A stretch of 64,000 nt of DNA from Bacteroidota bacterium (GCA_026416125.1 JAOAFT010000002.1:150773-214772), one strand, 5' to 3'; numbered from the stretch's first letter, positions 46,289-55,628 are shown. The notes: a model not told the origin generated them from the sequence alone. Translations and numbers: made by a program.

Positions 46289-46916
46289 GTTTCAGTTCAC
46301 CTTTCATTTGTAAGAGCAGTTGTGTAAAAAATGCTACAGATCGTTCAAGATCTTGAAAAGAACCTGTGTTACGGATGATAAAGTCTGCTTTTTTACCTTT
46401 GTAGACTGATGAATATTGGGCTGCCATCCGAGCACGCACCTGCTCTTGAGAAATTCCGTCCCGTTGACAAACACGTTGAATACATACATCCACTGGCGCA
46501 TCAACAACGAGAATGTAATCACACATTGTTTCCCAATGGGCCTCATAGAGCAGTGCAGCTTCAAGAATAACAAAAGGTACTGATTGAGGTTCTAGCGATT
46601 TCAACTGTCTTTCAATTTCCTCCTGTGTCGGTGGATGGACAATTGCCTCATACTGCTTCCGGAGTGTTACATCGGAAAATATTTTCTCTGCAATAAACTG
46701 TCGATTAAGGTAACCAGTGTCTGTGAATGCTTCTTGTCCAAGAAGACACTGAATTTGCTTTCGCACATTGGGGTTAGATACAGCTACATCCTTGGCAATA
46801 TCATCAGCATGAAATACTGGTATCCCCCGTTGTTCGAAAAGCGAGCACACTGTACTCTTCCCACTCCCAATTGGACCTGTTACACCAAGAATGTTAATTT
46901 TGCACCTTTTATTCAT
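46281..46916 (-). CDS. coaE: Dephospho-CoA kinase
   Basis: 211 residues, typical length. It phosphorylates dephospho-CoA, the last step of coenzyme A synthesis. P-loop GVTGPIGSGKSTVC (about 11-24), HADDIAKDVA, the HP PTQEEIERQ region, ILEAALLYEA and VDAPVDVCIQRVCQRDG are the family's landmarks. It overlaps argD by eight bases and is preceded on the same strand by a small ORF 45 bases away. Confidence 0.93.
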   Translation of the reverse strand: MNKRCKINILGVTGPIGSGKSTVCSLFEQRGIPVFHADDIAKDVAVSNPNVRKQIQCLLGQEAFTDTGYLNRQFIAEKIFSDVTLRKQYEAIVHPPTQEEIERQLKSLEPQSVPFVILEAALLYEAHWETMCDYILVVDAPVDVCIQRVCQRDGISQEQVRARMAAQYSSVYKGKKADFIIRNTGSFQDLERSVAFFTQLLLQMKGELKRE

Positions 46917-46961
46917 TTCATCGTAAGGTACTCAAAAGTAAGTTATGAATGCAAGTGTTGA

Positions 46962-47186
46962 TTAGTACTTGGGTACTATTCTTTGAACACTGAGGTACAA
47001 AGTGACTAGCTTGACTGCATATTTCTGTGTCGTACTATCAGGAAAGAGACAATTGACATGAAAATTATTTCTTATAGTTCTTACCTTGAATCTTAACCGA
47101 AATTTCTGCAACATACCAGCCGCATGTTTGCTATTGTTTGTTACTTCAACAACTGTATGGAAATGGAAAAGCCGCATTTCACTCAT
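46962..47186 (-). CDS. Small hypothetical protein upstream of coaE
   Basis: 74 residues. I do not recognise the product. It is kept because AAGGAG lies six bases before the ATG and because it heads the same-strand coaE operon, with only 45 bases between its stop and the coaE start. The sequence is rich in V, F, K and N, with no membrane segment or signal. It could be a short regulatory or leader protein, or a chance ORF. No overlapping gene competes for the region. Confidence 0.4.
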   Translation of the reverse strand: MSEMRLFHFHTVVEVTNNSKHAAGMLQKFRLRFKVRTIRNNFHVNCLFPDSTTQKYAVKLVTLYLSVQRIVPKY

Positions 47187-47262
47187 ACAGCACTCCTTCG
47201 TAGGAACGTATGTTCATCAACCATCCCATATCATACAATACCTTTAATAGTTCGAGGTTAAT

Positions 47263-48978
47263 ATGATTCATCACACAGTCAAGTATTACCCTGCTCCTCA
47301 CATTGATTCAATCCAAGATATGCTTCTACAATCAGCACAAAAGTACACTGATAAACTAGCTCTCGAAGACTTGAAAGATACCCCTCTTCCTCGTGTTACG
47401 TACACTTCTCTCCTCCGTACTGTTCTCCGTTTTGGTACAGCACTACGAACACTTGGGATCAAGGAGCGTACACACATAGCGCTCATCGGCGAGAATCGTG
47501 TACAATGGGGTATCGCGTATCTTACAGCAATGTGCTTCAACCATGTCATCGTGCCAATTGACCGAAACCTTACAACAAACGAAATTCTCAACATTATTCA
47601 CGAATCTGATGCAGAAGCAATTGTCTTTTCAGAATCATTCGAGGCAATGCTTCGTGACGAACGAAAGACTTTAAAACGGTTGAAGTACTACATCAGCATG
47701 GATTTACTTACAGAAAAAGAAGGGGTGTATTCGATGGTGCAGCTTATCAATGAATCCGGTGGGTGCACACTAGAAGAACTCCCCACTATAAATCCAAGTG
47801 CAATAGCAGCCATACTTTTTACCTCTGGTACACTGGGACGTTCGAAAGGAATTATGCTCTCGCAAAAAAACCTTTGTTCAAATCTCATGGGAATGGTTCA
47901 AATGATTCAACTATTCCCACAAGATCGATTTCTTTCTGTTCTACCGATTCACCACACATACGAATGCACGTGTGGTTTCCTCTGTCCATTGTATGCAGGG
48001 GCCTCTGTCCATTACGCTCGTTCACTAAAAACTGTTGTGGATGACTTACAAACTGTCAAAGCAACCATTCTCCTTGGAGTTCCTCTTTTATACGATAAGA
48101 TGTTCAAACGCATCTACCAAAGTATTCGTGAGAAGAAGATTGTTGCAACATTAATTCCAGCGATCATAAAAGCAACAAACATTGCCAATTGGTTTGGCTG
48201 GAAGAGTGCAAAGAAACTTGTTTTTTCTGAAATTCACAAACGTTTTGGCGGACATATTCGCCTTTTCATTGCCGGCGGTGCAGCTCCTGATCCTGCAGTC
48301 GCAAAAGGTTTGCGAGAACTTGGTTTCACGTTTATTCAAGGCTATGGGTTAACTGAAACATCTCCTATCCTTGCACTCAATAAAATTGAGTACTTCAAAG
48401 ACGATGCCGCGGGATTACCTCTCCCCAATGTCCAACTCCGAATAGACCAACCAAATGATGATGGAATCGGTGAAATTCTCGCCAAAGGTGAGAATGTCAT
48501 GATAGGAATCTATAAGAACGAAAAAGCAACGCGTGAAGCTTTCACAACTGATGGGTGGTTTAGAACAGGTGATCTTGGCTATATTGACAACGATGGGTTC
48601 CTACACATTTGCGGGCGAAAAAAGAACGTCATTATCTCTCGTTCGGGGAAAAATGTTTATCCGGAAGAAATAGAGGATCTTCTCAATCGAAGTCCCTATA
48701 TCCAAGAATCACTCGTATATGGTGAGAATGACCCTAAACTCGACGAAGTTATTGCAGCGCAAATTGTTCCGGATGCAGAAGCATTCATCGAACTCTCAGA
48801 ATCGAGAGGGGTAGCACTCACCCCAGAACTCATTAACGATATTATTGCTCAAGAAATTAAAAAAGTAAATGAGCAACTTCCCTCTTTCAAACAAATCAGG
48901 AAATTCATTATTCGAGAACATGAATTTGAAAAAACTACCACTCAAAAGATAAAACGATACCTCGCAATACCGAAGTAG
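47263..48978 (+). CDS. Long-chain acyl-CoA synthetase (AMP-forming)
   Basis: 571 residues. ANL-superfamily motifs are the P-loop AILFTSGTLGRSKGIML (T/S-rich with GRSKG in place of GTPKG), GYGLTETSP, DGWFRTGDLGYID and the C-terminal lysine region KNVIISRSGKNVYPEEIE. This matches bacterial FadD-like ligases that activate fatty acids with ATP and CoA. It is monocistronic, diverging from the small ORF/coaE operon. Confidence 0.88.
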   Translation: MIHHTVKYYPAPHIDSIQDMLLQSAQKYTDKLALEDLKDTPLPRVTYTSLLRTVLRFGTALRTLGIKERTHIALIGENRVQWGIAYLTAMCFNHVIVPIDRNLTTNEILNIIHESDAEAIVFSESFEAMLRDERKTLKRLKYYISMDLLTEKEGVYSMVQLINESGGCTLEELPTINPSAIAAILFTSGTLGRSKGIMLSQKNLCSNLMGMVQMIQLFPQDRFLSVLPIHHTYECTCGFLCPLYAGASVHYARSLKTVVDDLQTVKATILLGVPLLYDKMFKRIYQSIREKKIVATLIPAIIKATNIANWFGWKSAKKLVFSEIHKRFGGHIRLFIAGGAAPDPAVAKGLRELGFTFIQGYGLTETSPILALNKIEYFKDDAAGLPLPNVQLRIDQPNDDGIGEILAKGENVMIGIYKNEKATREAFTTDGWFRTGDLGYIDNDGFLHICGRKKNVIISRSGKNVYPEEIEDLLNRSPYIQESLVYGENDPKLDEVIAAQIVPDAEAFIELSESRGVALTPELINDIIAQEIKKVNEQLPSFKQIRKFIIREHEFEKTTTQKIKRYLAIPK

Positions 48979-49058
48979 TCTAGGGATAGGGTACGTCTCG
49001 GTAGTTCCCGATTACTCCGTCTCACTTCTTCAATTTTCTCCGTACATTGGTTGTAACC

Positions 49059-50213
49059 ATGGAACATCGAAACACGTACATAGCGCACCTCGACCTTGAT
49101 TGTTTCTTTGTTTCCGTTGAACGCATAAAGAATCCAGCACTCATTGGAAAACCCGTAGTGGTCGCCGGGGTACCACAAGAACGTGGTGTTGTTGCTTCTG
49201 CCTCGTATGAAGCACGTATGTACGGTATCCACTCCGCTATGCCAACTGCACACGCGTTGAAACTCTGTCCATCACTTATTGTCGTTCAGCCACATCACCA
49301 CGAGTATATCCAAATTTCTGATAGAATTTTTCAACGATTGTGCGACTTTGCACCATCTGTTGAACGAGCATCCATAGATGAAATGAATATGGATTTTACA
49401 GGATGTGAACAACTTTACAACAACGATTTTCACAATTTTCTCAAATCACTCCAACGACTCATTGCTCTAGAATTCAAACTTCCTTCGACAATAGCTCTCT
49501 CCTCAAATGCAACAGTTTCAAAAATTGCTGCAAATCTTGTAAAGCCCAATGGTTTGTATATTGTTCCTCACGGATACGAAGCAGAATTTCTTGCTCCTAT
49601 CAATATTAATGTTATTCCTGGCGTTGGTAAAAAAACTGAGGAAATCCTTTGTCGTGCCGGATTCCGCACAATTGCGGACATCCAACGTTCTTCTCTCCAA
49701 CAGCTCACAATGCTCCTTGGTAAACACGGTCTATGGATCTACAATGCAGCATTCGGCAAGGGACCAACAACTCTTTCAGCACCCTCAATACCAAAGAGCA
49801 TTTCTCGTGAAGAAACCTTTGTGAAAGATCTTCATACTATCAACGAAGCAAAACGATCTCTTTTCGAACTTGTTGAATCATGTTGTTCACATCTCCGAGA
49901 ACAACAACTCAAAGCTCGGACGATTACACTGAAACTTCGTTACAGTAATTTCTCAACGGTGACTCGTTCTCATACTGTTCTCCCAACCGACGAAGATCCC
50001 ATTGTGTTTTCGATTGCTTTTGATCTTCTCATCAAATCGTGGGTACCTCAGAAACCACTCCGATTGCTTGGCGTACGGCTTTCAAATCTCGATGGTTCCG
50101 ATCAATTACCGCTCTTCTTCTTTAACGAAAAAACAACAAAAATTCTCACGGCTCTTGATGAATTACGCAGAAAGTATGGAAACAACATTATTCACTTTGG
50201 GAGTGTGGAGTAA
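49059..50213 (+). CDS. dinB: DNA polymerase IV (Y family)
   Basis: 384 residues from ATG 49059; the ORF-track TTG four codons earlier is less likely. Translesion polymerase with IAHLDLDCFFVSVE (first metal aspartate), the VASASYEARMYGIHSAMP finger region, SIDEMNMDFT (second metal aspartate-glutamate), the SKIAANLVKPNG segment, the HhH VIPGVGKKTEEIL and a little-finger domain. The end lacks an obvious beta-clamp motif such as QLVLGL, though QLPLFF occurs and could serve. Monocistronic. Confidence 0.92.
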   Translation: MEHRNTYIAHLDLDCFFVSVERIKNPALIGKPVVVAGVPQERGVVASASYEARMYGIHSAMPTAHALKLCPSLIVVQPHHHEYIQISDRIFQRLCDFAPSVERASIDEMNMDFTGCEQLYNNDFHNFLKSLQRLIALEFKLPSTIALSSNATVSKIAANLVKPNGLYIVPHGYEAEFLAPININVIPGVGKKTEEILCRAGFRTIADIQRSSLQQLTMLLGKHGLWIYNAAFGKGPTTLSAPSIPKSISREETFVKDLHTINEAKRSLFELVESCCSHLREQQLKARTITLKLRYSNFSTVTRSHTVLPTDEDPIVFSIAFDLLIKSWVPQKPLRLLGVRLSNLDGSDQLPLFFFNEKTTKILTALDELRRKYGNNIIHFGSVE

Positions 50214-50347
50214 TACCGTAGTCAAGATACATTATGAAAAACTCACTCCATTGATATCCAACAATTTATCCCTGAAATTCTATTCTTATTTTCACATCCC
50301 AAAAAGAATTTGTACCTTATAAGTAAAGATCAATACGGGAGAAGCTC

Positions 50348-51148
50348 GTGGCTCGATTTAAATTGTACATAGAGTACGAAGGAACGCGGTATAGTGGCTG
50401 GCAAGTACAGAAAAATGCTCGTACAATCCAGGGAGAACTGATTGGAGCTGCAAAGTCAGTTTTCCAAACATCTTCCTTTGAACTATACGGCGCAGGACGG
50501 ACTGATGCAGGTGTTCACGCACTCTGTCAGGTTGCTCATCTCGATGTCGAAACATCTCATACCCCTGATACTATTCGTGTACGAATGAATGATAACCTTC
50601 CGGCTGATATTGCCCTCATCGGTGTTGAACGAGTGCCCTCTACATTTCACGCTCGGCATAACGCTGTTGCACGAAGTTATGTTTACCAAATATCTCGCCG
50701 TCGTACTGCACTTGGAAAACGCTTCGTGTGGTGGGTAAAAGATGAACTCAATGTCCCTACTATGGAACATGCTGCACAACTATTCCTTGGATTGAAAAAT
50801 TTCGAATCTTTCACAGCAGACGATCCAAGTGATAGATCAACGAAAGTACACATTGAATCCATCGAACTTCGTGAAGTTGGATCACTCATCCTTTTCCGAA
50901 TTATCGGCTCCCACTTCCTGTGGAAAATGGTTCGCCAAATGGTTGGAGTTCTCGTAGAAGTAGGGCGAGGTACATTGAGCATTAATCAAGTAAAAGAACT
51001 ACTCCACATATCGTCGGACCTACCAGCAACGCTCACGGCACCACCATCAGGGCTATTTCTCGAACGAGTGTACTACTCACACGCTAAGCAAGTACCTCCA
51101 TTGAGACCAATTTTAGAAATCCCATCCTTTATGCACTATCGGGGGTAA
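50348..51148 (+). CDS. truA: tRNA pseudouridine(38-40) synthase
   Basis: 266 residues from GTG 50348, with GGGAG seven bases upstream. It makes pseudouridine at positions 38-40 of the tRNA anticodon arm. Motifs are YEGTRYSGWQVQ, YGAGRTDAGVHALCQVAH with catalytic D53, FHARHNAVARSYVYQI and FLWKMVRQMVGVLVEVGRG. The cysteine-rich small ORF begins three bases after the stop. Confidence 0.95.
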   Translation: MARFKLYIEYEGTRYSGWQVQKNARTIQGELIGAAKSVFQTSSFELYGAGRTDAGVHALCQVAHLDVETSHTPDTIRVRMNDNLPADIALIGVERVPSTFHARHNAVARSYVYQISRRRTALGKRFVWWVKDELNVPTMEHAAQLFLGLKNFESFTADDPSDRSTKVHIESIELREVGSLILFRIIGSHFLWKMVRQMVGVLVEVGRGTLSINQVKELLHISSDLPATLTAPPSGLFLERVYYSHAKQVPPLRPILEIPSFMHYRG

Positions 51149-51151
51149 ACA

Positions 51152-51337
51152 ATGAGAAAAAAACAACAAGCTCAAAAAAGACGAGATCTTCCTGAATTCT
51201 GTGACTTTCATTGTACACATGCATCATTTACAGAACCAGAAACATCAGGTGCTTGCAGGCGCGAAGTACCTGTATACTGCTCATTGTTCAAAAAACTTAA
51301 TACGAAACACTCGCCATGCTTAGAAAAAAAACGATGA
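51152..51337 (+). CDS. Cysteine-rich small protein, truA-linked
   Basis: 61 residues; not recognised. It starts three bases after truA, with GGGGG seven bases before its ATG, and its TGA overlaps the next gene's ATG as ATGA, so translation coupling supports it being real. Five cysteines (C17, C21, C35, C43, C56) and H20 lie in CDFHC, GACRR, VYCSL and SPCLEK. Such spacing suggests zinc or Fe-S binding but matches no named motif I know. The N-terminus is basic with no signal peptide. It could act on RNA like its neighbour, but this is conjecture. Confidence 0.6.
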   Translation: MRKKQQAQKRRDLPEFCDFHCTHASFTEPETSGACRREVPVYCSLFKKLNTKHSPCLEKKR

Positions 51338-51918
51338 ACCTTGCAATGTTCGCACTTATCATAGGATTCTCTGCACCCCTGTACGCTCAAACTATCCGAC
51401 AACCCATTCAAGAAGAGGTACAACGATACCCAAAACTCGAAATTCAAGACCTTTACAAATTTGCCTACCAAGCTGCAATGGGCAATGCTCACTTTGTGCG
51501 CGATTCAGGAACCATCGCAGACGACGTCCTCCATCAACTTTCTCGCATCAACGCATCACCCCATGAACCACTATTCATTGCTCTCACCACTGACAAGCGT
51601 ATTGTTCGTCTTTCACTCCGCACAGCGAAATACTATGGTATACCACCAACAGCTATTATAAATGCAATTCTCCACACTGCTCGGAATGTGAAACCATCAA
51701 AAACACTCCTCGAAACATTCCTTATGGATATAGAAAAGCTTGCTGATGATTCCCTTCTTCCTTTCTCCCATACTGCAGTCCGGACATATTTTCAACGTAT
51801 GAAAGAACAACAGTATCCACCAGTCCACCATTCTAAAACATTCATTGAAACATACGATCCTGTATACTACATCATCGATGGAACACTATGTGAAACACTC
51901 CTGAAGAGTATACGATGA
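51334..51918 (+). CDS. Secreted protein of unknown function
   Basis: 194 residues from ATG 51334, where ATGA overlaps the small ORF stop. A signal peptide (MNLAMFALIIGFSAPLYAQ) ends at AQ. The mature part has LEIQDLYKFAYQAAMGNAHF, a segment I recall only from unnamed conserved proteins, and otherwise alpha-helical sequence. No catalytic motif or repeats are evident. Coupling to the cysteine-rich ORF is notable because that one is predicted cytosolic and this one exported. Confidence 0.7.
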   Translation: MNLAMFALIIGFSAPLYAQTIRQPIQEEVQRYPKLEIQDLYKFAYQAAMGNAHFVRDSGTIADDVLHQLSRINASPHEPLFIALTTDKRIVRLSLRTAKYYGIPPTAIINAILHTARNVKPSKTLLETFLMDIEKLADDSLLPFSHTAVRTYFQRMKEQQYPPVHHSKTFIETYDPVYYIIDGTLCETLLKSIR

Positions 51919-51958
51919 ACATTATGTTCAAAGCGTTTGTTAGAACTCTACGTAAAAA

Positions 51959-51975
51959 TCCTACTCATAGTAGGA
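51959..51975. other. Perfect 7-bp hairpin after the secreted unknown gene
   Basis: TCCTACT CAT AGTAGGA, 40 bases after the stop. No T-run follows on either strand, so it is not a classic terminator; it may stabilise mRNA ends or be a protein site. Confidence 0.35.
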
Positions 51976-52050
51976 CACTATGAAAACTCTGCCGCAATGT
52001 TATTTAGTTCCCCTATCACTCTTTCCATAATGAACTCATACAAACGGCAT

Positions 52051-52278
52051 CTATATTGTATTGCTTCCCCTGAGAACAAATAAGATTTGAGAGGCGAGTA
52101 CTCTTTCCCGAGTGCATATTTTCAACCAATTAGCAACTGACCGCTTCCCGTGGATCCAGTAACCAACATAATCCCTTGTAGATTGAACTGAAGTAACAAG
52201 TAACGAGGAACTTCCTTTGTAAACAACGGAGTTACGAACAAAAACACGCATAGCGCCTGGTATACACGCTTCTTTCAT
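52051..52278 (-). CDS. Weak ORF, possible small hypothetical protein
   Basis: 75 residues on the minus strand in a 548-base region without another gene. No Shine-Dalgarno is seen before the first ATG and no domain is recognised; an in-frame ATG at residue 10 is an alternative start. It is listed because nothing else occupies the region, but it may be a chance frame. Confidence 0.2.
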   Translation of the reverse strand: MKEACIPGAMRVFVRNSVVYKGSSSLLVTSVQSTRDYVGYWIHGKRSVANWLKICTRERVLASQILFVLRGSNTI

Positions 52279-52466
52279 CTAAACATGCAACTCAAAGAAT
52301 TCGATCTTTCGAAACACAGAGACGTTTCACTATCAACTGCAGTCAACACTTGAATTCGTACGTAGCTCCAGGATGTGACAACTTGGCCCCGAGAAAAATT
52401 GCACCATTTGATGGAAAGTTTTTCGTACATTACTAGTAAGTTGTGTTGTTCTATTGGAGTTAGTAC

Positions 52467-53720
52467 ATGGCACCAGTAAAAGTTAAAGTACCAAAAGAGA
52501 CTCTTCCGTTTTTTGACAGATTAATGTATGAGGTTAACTATCGACTTAAAAAAGTCGAAGACCTCGATATTGCAGGGAAATCAGTTCCACGGTACTATGG
52601 TGAATTTTGGACATCAAAACAACGACAGGCTCACTCACTCCACGAAATCTCATATCGTGCATGTTTTAAACCACAACTTCCAGGATTTTTCGTTGAGCAT
52701 CTTTCAAATCCTGGTGATGTGGTGTATGATCCATTCAGTGGTCGAGGAACAACAATTCTTGAAGCTGCTTTATTGGAACGAACTGTCATTTCAAATGACA
52801 TTAACCCACTGTCCCGCATTCTTACAGAACCACGACTCTCCCCACCACAGTACACTGAGGTTGAACAACGATTGAAAGAAATTCCGATTTCCGAAAAGGC
52901 AGAAGCTGACATTGACTTGTCGATGTTCTACGATAAGCGTACCGAAAGTGAAATTGTCTCCCTCCGTACATACCTTCAAAAACGTCGCGATTTTGGTGAA
53001 GAAGATTCGATCGATAAATGGATTCGGATGGTTGCAACGAACAGGCTTACAGGGCATTCTGGTGGTTTCTTTTCTGTGTACTCTCTGCCACCTAACCAGG
53101 CAGTATCACCTGAAAGGCAGAAAAAAATCAATGAACGTCTGGGACAAAAACCAGAGTACCGTGATACTCGCGCAATTATCTTAAAGAAAACACGGTCTCT
53201 CCTAAAGGATGTAACAGCGTTTGATCGGACAATACTCCAAAGAGCAGCACAAACAGCCCGATTCTTTTCACAAGATGCTCGTGAAACAAAGAGTATCAAA
53301 GCTAACTCTGTACAACTCACAGTAACCTCACCACCGTTTCTCGATGTAGTCAATTATGTACAAGACAATTGGTTACGATGTTGGTTCAATGCCATTGACG
53401 TTGAAGAAATTAGCAAAACAGTAACTCTCCTGCGTACAATTGATGAATGGTCTGCAGTATTGTTCGGTGTCTTTCGCGAACTCTATCGCATTACAAAACC
53501 TCGTGGATTTGTTGCCTTCGAAGTGGGTGAAGTGAAGCGTTCTCTCCATCTCGATGAACATGTGGTACCGCTTGGCATAAAAGCGGGATTCACTTGTCTC
53601 GGTATCTATGTCAACGATCAACGTTTCACCAAGACTTCACGAATTTGGGGCATCAACAATAATGAGAAAGGAACAAATACAAACAGAATAGTTCTCTTTC
53701 GAAAAACAGAGAAGGGATAA
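52467..53720 (+). CDS. DNA methyltransferase, probable N4-cytosine type
   Basis: 417 residues; GGAG seven bases before ATG. AdoMet motif X/I region CFKPQLPGFFVEHL then VVYDPFSGRGTTILEAAL, an acidic NDINP (motif II), a 200-residue central region (possible target recognition), and catalytic motif IV VTSPPFLDVVNYVQDNWLR. TSPPF resembles the N4-cytosine SPPY motif. The order X-I-central-IV is alpha-like. No restriction endonuclease, specificity subunit or methyl-directed nuclease lies nearby, so it seems an orphan. nadC follows by four bases, so they may share a transcript. Confidence 0.8.
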   Translation: MAPVKVKVPKETLPFFDRLMYEVNYRLKKVEDLDIAGKSVPRYYGEFWTSKQRQAHSLHEISYRACFKPQLPGFFVEHLSNPGDVVYDPFSGRGTTILEAALLERTVISNDINPLSRILTEPRLSPPQYTEVEQRLKEIPISEKAEADIDLSMFYDKRTESEIVSLRTYLQKRRDFGEEDSIDKWIRMVATNRLTGHSGGFFSVYSLPPNQAVSPERQKKINERLGQKPEYRDTRAIILKKTRSLLKDVTAFDRTILQRAAQTARFFSQDARETKSIKANSVQLTVTSPPFLDVVNYVQDNWLRCWFNAIDVEEISKTVTLLRTIDEWSAVLFGVFRELYRITKPRGFVAFEVGEVKRSLHLDEHVVPLGIKAGFTCLGIYVNDQRFTKTSRIWGINNNEKGTNTNRIVLFRKTEKG

Positions 53721-53724
53721 CTCT

Positions 53725-54573
53725 ATGAATTTTCAGCGTACTATTCGAGCCATTATCCGTCGTGCGCTCGACGAAGATATTGGGAGCGGTGATCTTACTT
53801 CGCTATGTACTATTCCCCCTTCACTTATACTCACTGGTGACTTGATTGCGAAAAGTGATGGAGTTATTGCAGGCCTCAATGTTGCGTACGAAACTTTTAA
53901 AATGCTCGATCGACACGTACACGTTAAATCATATGCTAAGGAAGGGAACCGTATTAAGAAAGGTCAACGTATCGCTACCATCACAGGTAAAGGACGAGCC
54001 CTTCTTTCAGCCGAACGAACGGCACTAAATTTTCTCCAACGAATGTCTGGCATTGCTACACTAACACGGACATATGTTGACGCTGTGAAAGGAACCGGTG
54101 CTCAAATAATGGACACACGAAAAACAGCTCCAGGTCTCCGCATCCTCGATAAGCTTGCAGTCCAGTATGGCGGTGGTGTCAATCATCGCTTTGGTCTTTA
54201 TGATATGGTCCTTATCAAAGATAACCACATTGCAGCTGCTGGAGGAATTACCCAAGCAGTAACTCAAGTATGGTCAAAAAACCTTAAAAATGTGGCAATC
54301 GAAGTCGAAGTACGAACTCTCGATGAACTCCGTGAAGCTATTTCATTGAAAGTTGACAGAATCATGCTCGATAATATGGATATTCCAACACTTCGAAAAG
54401 CCGTTGAAATCACTGCTGGACGTATTCCTCTTGAAGCATCTGGAAACGTTTCACTTGAAACCGTCGTCGAAATAGCACAAACGGGAGTAGATATGATATC
54501 GATTGGAGCACTTACACATTCCGTAAAAGCACTCGATCTAAGTTTTACTATACGGAAAAGGACACAACTATGA
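53725..54573 (+). CDS. nadC: Nicotinate-nucleotide pyrophosphorylase (carboxylating), quinolinate phosphoribosyltransferase
   Basis: 282 residues. It turns quinolinate and PRPP into nicotinate mononucleotide and CO2. Motifs are ALDEDIGSGDLTS, LNFLQRMSGIATLT, MDTRKTAPGLRILDKLAVQYGGG (quoted in part), HRFGLYDMVLIKDNHI and VEVEVRTLDE with the substrate-binding residues. First of nadC-nadA-nadB, and overlaps nadA by four bases. Confidence 0.95.
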   Translation: MNFQRTIRAIIRRALDEDIGSGDLTSLCTIPPSLILTGDLIAKSDGVIAGLNVAYETFKMLDRHVHVKSYAKEGNRIKKGQRIATITGKGRALLSAERTALNFLQRMSGIATLTRTYVDAVKGTGAQIMDTRKTAPGLRILDKLAVQYGGGVNHRFGLYDMVLIKDNHIAAAGGITQAVTQVWSKNLKNVAIEVEVRTLDELREAISLKVDRIMLDNMDIPTLRKAVEITAGRIPLEASGNVSLETVVEIAQTGVDMISIGALTHSVKALDLSFTIRKRTQL

Positions 54574-55628
54574 CAGTAGATGAGCTCTATAGAATACTCA
54601 AAGCAAAACTCCGGGACATAGTTCCTGACATTGAACTTCGCTATAAAGCGGAACTTGCTGTTCAAATCCTTACGCTGAAGAAAGAACGGAATGCACTTAT
54701 CCTTGGCCACAATTACATGGAACCTGCGCTTTTCCATTCAATTCCTGACATTACAGGTGATTCACTTGAACTTTCCAGGGCAGCGGCACGAGCCACCCAA
54801 GATATTATCGTATTCTGTGGCGTCCGATTTATGGCAGAGACAGCGAAAATACTTTCCCCTCAGAAAACTGTACTTTTGCCAGCAAAGAAAGCTGGCTGCT
54901 CTCTTGCAGACGGCATTACTGCCAACGATGTCAGAAGACTTAAAGAACAATATCCTGGAGTGCCTGTTGTTAGTTACGTTAACACAAGCGCAGAAGTTAA
55001 AGCTGAATCTGATGTGTGCTGCACTTCGAGTAATGCTGTTGCTGTTGTCGAATCTTTAAAAGCTGACACGGTCATTTTCCTCCCCGATGAGTATCTCGCA
55101 CGAAATGTTGCTTTAGAAACCGGTCGCCACATTATATTCCCAACGAAAGGAGATCCTCTCCCTGACACAACTCTTGAGAAAGTGATGATCGGGTGGCACG
55201 CACGGTGCGAAGTCCATGAAAAGTACACAGTTGACGACATAAAGAACGTCCGTCAACAATTCCCCGATGTTGTTATCCTTGCTCACCCAGAATGCAGTCC
55301 TGAGGTAACAGCAGCTGCAGACTTCACTGGTAGTACTTCTGCCATGATTCAATACATTGAGCGCACAAATGCACCTCGCTACCTGCTCCTGACAGAATGC
55401 TCCATGGGAGACAACATTGCCGGCGCACATCCCGAAAAAGAAATGCTACGTCTCTGCTCAATGCGATGCCCTCACATGAATGAAATTACGTTGCAAGATA
55501 CACTCGATTCTTTAAAATATACTCGTTACATTATCAACGTGCCGGAAGAAATTCGGGTACGTGCATACCGTGCATTAGAACGGATGCTCGCAATTGGCCC
55601 AACTGTTCCGAATAAACCTTTAGACTAA
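54570..55628 (+). CDS. nadA: Quinolinate synthase
   Basis: 352 residues. NadA condenses iminoaspartate and dihydroxyacetone phosphate using a 4Fe-4S cluster. Family blocks are ILGHNYMEPALFHSI, FCGVRFMAETAKIL, KKAGCSLAD (first cluster cysteine), VCCTSSNAV, HPECSPEV (second) and MRCPHMNEIT (third). nadB begins on the base after its stop. Confidence 0.95.
   Translation: MTVDELYRILKAKLRDIVPDIELRYKAELAVQILTLKKERNALILGHNYMEPALFHSIPDITGDSLELSRAAARATQDIIVFCGVRFMAETAKILSPQKTVLLPAKKAGCSLADGITANDVRRLKEQYPGVPVVSYVNTSAEVKAESDVCCTSSNAVAVVESLKADTVIFLPDEYLARNVALETGRHIIFPTKGDPLPDTTLEKVMIGWHARCEVHEKYTVDDIKNVRQQFPDVVILAHPECSPEVTAAADFTGSTSAMIQYIERTNAPRYLLLTECSMGDNIAGAHPEKEMLRLCSMRCPHMNEITLQDTLDSLKYTRYIINVPEEIRVRAYRALERMLAIGPTVPNKPLD

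Larger units (their letters stand above)
51919..52466. other. 548-base intergenic region
   Basis: This region lies between the secreted unknown gene and the DNA methyltransferase. It holds a perfect 7-bp hairpin (51959-51975) and one weak minus-strand ORF (52051-52278). Otherwise I see no RNA gene, repeat array or mobile element in it. Confidence 0.6.
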
